Assembly (NCBI GenBank): GCA_021789395.1 | Contig: JAJYJP010000002.1 | Location: forward strand, 1-32,478 | Source: a bacterium | GTDB taxonomy: Bacteria; Patescibacteriota; Minisyncoccia; Moranbacterales; UBA2206 | Direction: 5' to 3' | Length of the DNA stretch: 32,478 bases | Shown: positions 29,136 through 32,478 of the stretch, piece by piece | Numbering within the stretch: the stretch's first letter is position 1 | Layout: the number at the start of each line of letters is the position of its first letter | Notes under the pieces: model-generated | The model's database searches: none | The model's input: only the letters and a program-made list of their open reading frames with translations | What the model was told of the DNA's origin: nothing | Program-made: the position numbers and the translations under genes

Positions 29136-30074
29136 CAGCAGCTTTTTGAGTTTTTCCATGCCGTCCCAATCGTGAATCGAAACTTGTTCAATATTTTTGT
29201 TCAGCCTTGATATCTTTTTTATTTTTTCTGCAATCTCTTCTTTCGAAAAGATATCAGTTTTCGTGAGAAGAACCAGTTCTTTTTTGGCCAGCAATTCTTT
29301 GTTGTAACTTCCGAGTTCTTTGCGGACCGTTCCGTAATCGCGCGCCGGATCGTCCGACTCTGAAGAGATGCAATGAACAAGCATTTTTGTCCTCTGGATG
29401 TGTTTTAAAAATTTTATTCCCAAACCCTTGCCGGTCGAAGCGCCTTCGATAAGTCCGGGAATGTCAGCAATCACAATTCCATCCAACACGCCCAGATTCG
29501 GCTCTAAGGTAGTGAACTCATAATTCCCCACTTTGGCGTTGGCTTTGGTCAACTCGTTCAAAAGACTGGATTTGCCCGCGTTAGGAAGGCCGACAAGACC
29601 GACATCCGCAATCAGCCTCAGTTCGATCAAAAATTGAAATTCAGCACCCGGCTTCCCCTCTTCGCTTTCTTGCGGGCTAGTGTTTCCTGGCGATTTGAAA
29701 TACATATTTCCGCGACCGCCGATCCCTCCTTTGGCAGCTAAAATTTTTTCACCTGTTTTTGTGATTTCAAACTTTTCTTCCGTGTCCGAATTATGCAGCA
29801 CCGAGCCAAGCGGTACGGTAAGCGTCAGGTCTTTTCCGTCGCGGCCAGTCGAACGATCATAGCCACCATTCTTGCCGTCCTCCGCGTAATAATCACGTTT
29901 GTTCCGATATTTATTTAGCGCCGTCAAATCAGAAACACCTTCAAAATAGACGCTGCCGCCGTTTCCGCCTTTTCCGCCGGTCGGCCCCAGACTCATCATG
30001 ACTTTGTCAAAAGCCACAACGCCGTCCCCGCCTTTTCCAGCATGAATATTGATTTTTACTTCATCGGTCAACAT
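29118..30074 (-). CDS. obgE: Obg-family GTPase
   Basis: Obg is an essential GTPase that assists large-subunit ribosome assembly. The 318 residues begin MLTDEVKINIHAGKGGDGVVAFDK, followed by the glycine-rich Obg fold (1-155; TGGKGGNGGSVYFEG and GIGGRGNMYF). The G domain has GLVGLPNAGKSSLLNELTK (G1), FTTLEPN (G2), IADIPGLIEGA (G3) and LLTKTDIF (G4, TKTD). It ends soon after the G domain, so the C-terminal OCT domain of longer relatives is absent. Promoter evidence is an extended -10, TG-G-TATGAT, ending 9 nt before the ATG (30084-30092). Confidence 0.96.
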   Translation of the reverse strand: MLTDEVKINIHAGKGGDGVVAFDKVMMSLGPTGGKGGNGGSVYFEGVSDLTALNKYRNKRDYYAEDGKNGGYDRSTGRDGKDLTLTVPLGSVLHNSDTEEKFEITKTGEKILAAKGGIGGRGNMYFKSPGNTSPQESEEGKPGAEFQFLIELRLIADVGLVGLPNAGKSSLLNELTKANAKVGNYEFTTLEPNLGVLDGIVIADIPGLIEGASTGKGLGIKFLKHIQRTKMLVHCISSESDDPARDYGTVRKELGSYNKELLAKKELVLLTKTDIFSKEEIAEKIKKISRLNKNIEQVSIHDWDGMEKLKKLLLKSKI

Positions 30075-30080
30075 GGTTCC

Positions 30081-30092
30081 ATTATCATACCA
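30081..30092 (-). promoter_or_regulatory. obgE promoter with extended -10, leaderless arrangement
   Basis: On the minus strand TGGTATGAT (30092-30084), followed by a second hexamer GATAAT (30086-30081), precedes ATG 30074 by 6-9 nt. No good -35 is seen, which fits an extended -10 promoter. Confidence 0.5.
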
Positions 30093-30106
30093 CGCAACGA
30101 AGTATT

Positions 30107-30129
30107 TTAAAAGGGCGGAAACCGCCCTT
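30107..30129 (-). terminator. Rho-independent terminator after raiA
   Basis: AAGGGCGG (30111-30118) and CCGCCCTT (30122-30129) form an 8-bp stem with a 3-nt loop, followed on the minus strand by a T-rich stretch. It ends the P-type ATPase-murB-raiA run and leads straight into the obgE promoter. Confidence 0.75.
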
Positions 30130-30148
30130 GCCTCATTTCTTTCTTGAC

Positions 30149-30511
30149 TTAAAATCGCGCATTATTATCGATCGTCATTTTCTTTTTGATCGATCTGGCG
30201 CCACGCTTTTTTTCCGTCCGCACCCGATCCATATCTTTTGTGATTTGATTGCGTAGTTCCGACTCCACCATGTCAATCGAACCTTCCACGCTTTCACTCG
30301 TCTCTTCGGCCCGGTACATCTGATATGGCGTCGTAATCATTATTTCCGCACGGAATTTCCCCTTTTTATCAATATCGACCTCGATTTCAACCTTGTTAAT
30401 CTTTTTGAGCAGTTTCTCGAGCGCGTTGATTCTTTTTTCGATATAATCCCGCGTCCGATCATCGATATTTATACCTTTGAATAATAATCGGTGACTATCT
30501 TCGATTGTCAT
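30149..30511 (-). CDS. raiA: Ribosome hibernation factor (RaiA/HPF family)
   Basis: This protein binds the 30S subunit at the mRNA/tRNA channel and silences idle ribosomes. The 120 residues start MTIEDSHRLLFKGINIDDRTRDYIEKRINALEKLL and show the beta-alpha-beta-beta-beta-alpha layout, with VEIEVDIDKKGKFRAEIMITT and the second helix SVEGSIDMVESELRNQITKDMDRVRTEKKR. It is a short form without the C-terminal dimerisation domain of long HPF. It lies 21 nt after murB, at the end of that run, and before a terminator. Confidence 0.88.
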   Translation of the reverse strand: MTIEDSHRLLFKGINIDDRTRDYIEKRINALEKLLKKINKVEIEVDIDKKGKFRAEIMITTPYQMYRAEETSESVEGSIDMVESELRNQITKDMDRVRTEKKRGARSIKKKMTIDNNARF

Positions 30512-30532
30512 AAATTTTTTAAAAATTATTTA

Positions 30533-31471
30533 TTAAAACCCTACTAATTGGACTTCTTCTTGAAGCTGCACTCCGAATTTATCCCGAACTTGCTGCTTGA
30601 TGTAACTCGCTAACATTATAACATCCTCGGCGGTCGCCTGGCCAGTGTTGACGATAAAATTAGCGTGTTCTTTCGAGATCATGGCACCACCGATCTTTTT
30701 CCCGCGCAGATCCGCCATGTCAATGAGCCAACCGGCCGGCACCTTGCCATCTTTGCTTTGCACGCCCAATTCTTTCTCGAATTCTTCGATAAGCTGCGCG
30801 TCTTTCACGGCCGGATTCATAAAGAAAGACCCCGCACTCGCCATTCCTTTGGGTTGCTTGGACAATCTTTTATCTAGAATTTCCCGGGATTTTTTTTGAC
30901 TTTCCTCCCGATTCCCTTTCCGCAATTTTAAGACTGCCGACAAAATAATCAAATCCGGATCATGCTTGAAAACACTATCTCGGTAGGCAAACCCGCACTC
31001 TGCGCCGCGATAATCTTTTGTGTCCGGATCTCCACTCGAATTAATCGTTCGGACGCTTTCAATCGCATCTGAAATAGTTTCTCCGAATGCTCCGGCATTT
31101 CCTCGCACCGCTCCGCCCAGGGTTCCCGGGATTCCGGTCGCCCATTCCAATCCGGACAAATTATTTTCAATCGAACCTTTGACCACTTTTGCCAGTGACG
31201 CACCTACGCCTACTTCCATCTTATTATTTTCGGTATCGATCTTAAAATTATCAATTTTCATTTTTACCACCAGACCGTCGAAACCTTGATCGCTTACCAA
31301 AACATTGCTGCCTCCGCCCAACACAAAAAATTTCAAAGAATTTTCCTTGGCATATTGCAATGCTTCCCGCAAATCTTCTTCGGAAGCCACTTCCGCAAAA
31401 AATTTCGCCGGCCCGCCGATCCGGAAAGTGGCATATTGAGCAAGTGGTACACTTTCTTGGATATTTAACAT
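30533..31471 (-). CDS. murB: UDP-N-acetylenolpyruvoylglucosamine reductase
   Basis: MurB is a flavoprotein that reduces UDP-GlcNAc-enolpyruvate to UDP-MurNAc for peptidoglycan, using NADPH. The 312 residues start MLNIQESVPLAQYATFRIGGPAKFF. The FAD-binding part has LGGGSNVLVSDQGFDGLVV and GLEWATGIPGTLGGAVRGNAGAFG. The catalytic serine is in GMASAGSFFMNP, and FAYRDSVFK holds the conserved tyrosine-arginine. The C-terminus QLQEEVQLVGF holds the conserved glutamate. It lies 3 nt after the P-type ATPase stop and 21 nt before raiA. Its presence shows this organism makes its own peptidoglycan precursors. Confidence 0.96.
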   Translation of the reverse strand: MLNIQESVPLAQYATFRIGGPAKFFAEVASEEDLREALQYAKENSLKFFVLGGGSNVLVSDQGFDGLVVKMKIDNFKIDTENNKMEVGVGASLAKVVKGSIENNLSGLEWATGIPGTLGGAVRGNAGAFGETISDAIESVRTINSSGDPDTKDYRGAECGFAYRDSVFKHDPDLIILSAVLKLRKGNREESQKKSREILDKRLSKQPKGMASAGSFFMNPAVKDAQLIEEFEKELGVQSKDGKVPAGWLIDMADLRGKKIGGAMISKEHANFIVNTGQATAEDVIMLASYIKQQVRDKFGVQLQEEVQLVGF

Positions 31472-31474
31472 AAA

Positions 31475-32478
31475 TTATTTTTCTTCCGTCTTACGAGCCT
31501 CTTCAAATAAGAAAACTGCGAGTGACGTAATTATTACAACTAGCCAGTCCTTCCAGTCGATCGGAGCCATATGCAGATATTTTTGCAGGATCGGAACATG
31601 CATAAAGGATAGCAAAATTCCGATCGAAATGAAAATCGCGCCGATGACATACTTATTTTTGAAAAATCCGATCGTAAGCGGTGAATATTTTTCACTTCTG
31701 GCCTGCAGAAGATTAGCCATTTGAGATATCGAAAGGACGACGTAAGAAGCCGTGGTCGATTTAATGTACAGCCAGCTTCCGGAATCGATCGGCAGACCGA
31801 ATTTCCAACCGCCCCGCAGCATCGACCAGACAAACGCCACGACCGCTCCGGTCGCCATTATCGTTCCGACATATAAAATCCGGCGAAATCCTTTCAATCC
31901 CAATAAAGATTCCTTTTTGCCAGCATCATCTCCTCTTTCCATCACATCCGGTTCAGGCAATTCCAATCCAAGAGCAAAAGTCGGGAAAACATCTGTTCCC
32001 AAATCGATCGCTAATATTTGAATAGCCGCAATAGGCGCCGGAATCTGGAGCAAAACGCCAAAAATGACGGTAAGAAGTTCGCCAGCATTGGCGGCAAACA
32101 CATAGTAGATAATTTTTTTAAAATTGCGAAAAATCGTCCTACCCTCCTCGACCCCTTTTACAATTGAAGCGAAATTATCGTCCAATAAAATCATATCTGC
32201 AGCTTCTTTGGAAACATCCGTACCGATCACTCCCATGGCTACGCCGATGTCTGCCTTCTTAAGCGCCGGCGCGTCATTTACTCCGTCCCCGGTCATTGCG
32301 ATCGTTTCCTTATATTTTTTCAATATGGAGGCAATGCGCAACTTCTGCTCCGGCGCGATGCGAGCAAATACAATCTCTTTATCTCTAATTTTATTGTAAA
32401 CTTCCAAATCTCCCATCTGATCGAGTGTTTTGCCGTTAATGACTTCATATGCCCCGCTGCCATCTATCAGATTGACTT
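31475..32478 (-). CDS. P-type cation ATPase (type II, calcium-like), N-terminus outside the window
   Basis: This is the C-terminal third of a cation-transporting P-type ATPase. The reading frame stays open to base 32478, so the start is beyond the window; an internal ATG at 32416 is not the real start. The visible part (about 334 codons) has the P-domain hinge MTGDGVNDAPALKKADIGVAMG, then GTDVSKEAADMILLDDNFASIV, and the C-terminal membrane domain with about six segments, starting near FKKIIYYVFAANAGELLTVI and ending in a short charged tail. IDLGTDVFPTFALGLE resembles the cation-binding M6 region of type II ATPases (NLVTDGLPA-type motif), which favours Ca2+ or another divalent cation. murB follows after 3 nt. 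Confidence 0.92.
   Translation of the reverse strand, partial: VNLIDGSGAYEVINGKTLDQMGDLEVYNKIRDKEIVFARIAPEQKLRIASILKKYKETIAMTGDGVNDAPALKKADIGVAMGVIGTDVSKEAADMILLDDNFASIVKGVEEGRTIFRNFKKIIYYVFAANAGELLTVIFGVLLQIPAPIAAIQILAIDLGTDVFPTFALGLELPEPDVMERGDDAGKKESLLGLKGFRRILYVGTIMATGAVVAFVWSMLRGGWKFGLPIDSGSWLYIKSTTASYVVLSISQMANLLQARSEKYSPLTIGFFKNKYVIGAIFISIGILLSFMHVPILQKYLHMAPIDWKDWLVVIITSLAVFLFEEARKTEEK

Overview
The window reads as a chromosomal segment of a Candidate Phyla Radiation (Patescibacteria, probably Parcubacteria-like) bacterium. The evidence is gene content and style: compact bacterial housekeeping genes with very short spacers, an archaeal-type UMP kinase, a small Ada-type zinc-finger membrane protein, DUF5652 and DUF1003 proteins, a short ObgE, and almost no Shine-Dalgarno sequences. 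TGA is used as a stop (UMP kinase, peptide deformylase), so the UGA-recoded SR1/Gracilibacteria are unlikely. The lineage is inferred from protein character; there is no rRNA gene to confirm it.

Layout. 1-9148 is mainly a cell-surface glycan and envelope block: a UDP-sugar dehydrogenase (minus strand, cut by the window edge), two GT4 glycosyltransferases around an O-antigen ligase/polymerase, an LCP ligase-type protein, a GT2 glycosyltransferase and an S41 protease, then ribosomal protein bL9. 9229-12427 holds CTP synthase, ribosomal protein bL27 (minus), the Ada-type membrane protein and UMP kinase. 12610-14463 is a two-component system with a soluble PAS histidine kinase. 14464-14694 contains what looks like an unannotated structured non-coding RNA with its own -10 box and terminator. 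14695-16151 (minus) has a PD-(D/E)XK Fe-S nuclease and a small secreted protein. 16284-18895 is an Fe-S assembly operon (Rrf2 regulator, cysteine desulfurase, IscU) that ends with an M23-type protein lacking a signal peptide. 19119-23282 (minus) has a secreted coiled-coil C39-like protein, then thpR-wecG-gltX. 23363-27610 is priA-def-fmt followed by a membrane-anchored double rhodanese-like protein. 27705-32478 (minus) has DUF1003-DUF5652-GAF-like genes, obgE, and the run P-type ATPase-murB-raiA.

How the genes fit together. The dehydrogenase makes a UDP-uronic acid, the GT4, GT2 and WecG-type enzymes build a lipid-linked glycan, the WaaL-like protein polymerises or ligates it, and the LCP protein may attach it to the wall; MurB supplies peptidoglycan precursors. 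Rrf2-IscS-IscU is a minimal Fe-S assembly set that the nearby Fe-S nuclease could use. Def and Fmt process initiator formyl-Met.

The most interesting signals are: (1) the structured RNA at about 14504-14686, with nested stems, a possible pseudoknot and two unpaired AGGAGG motifs, next to a two-component system and under an inverted repeat; (2) a recurrent arrangement in which a TATAAT-like -10 box lies only 6-9 nt before the ATG, implying leaderless mRNAs; (3) a structured leader and overlapping divergent promoters at rpmA; (4) a double rhodanese protein with neither catalytic cysteine; and (5) a probably cytoplasmic M23 domain in the Fe-S operon. I saw no tRNA, rRNA, insertion sequence, phage gene or CRISPR array. 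No gene-free stretch exceeds 300 bases; the longest, 14464-14694 and 18896-19118, are described in the feature list.
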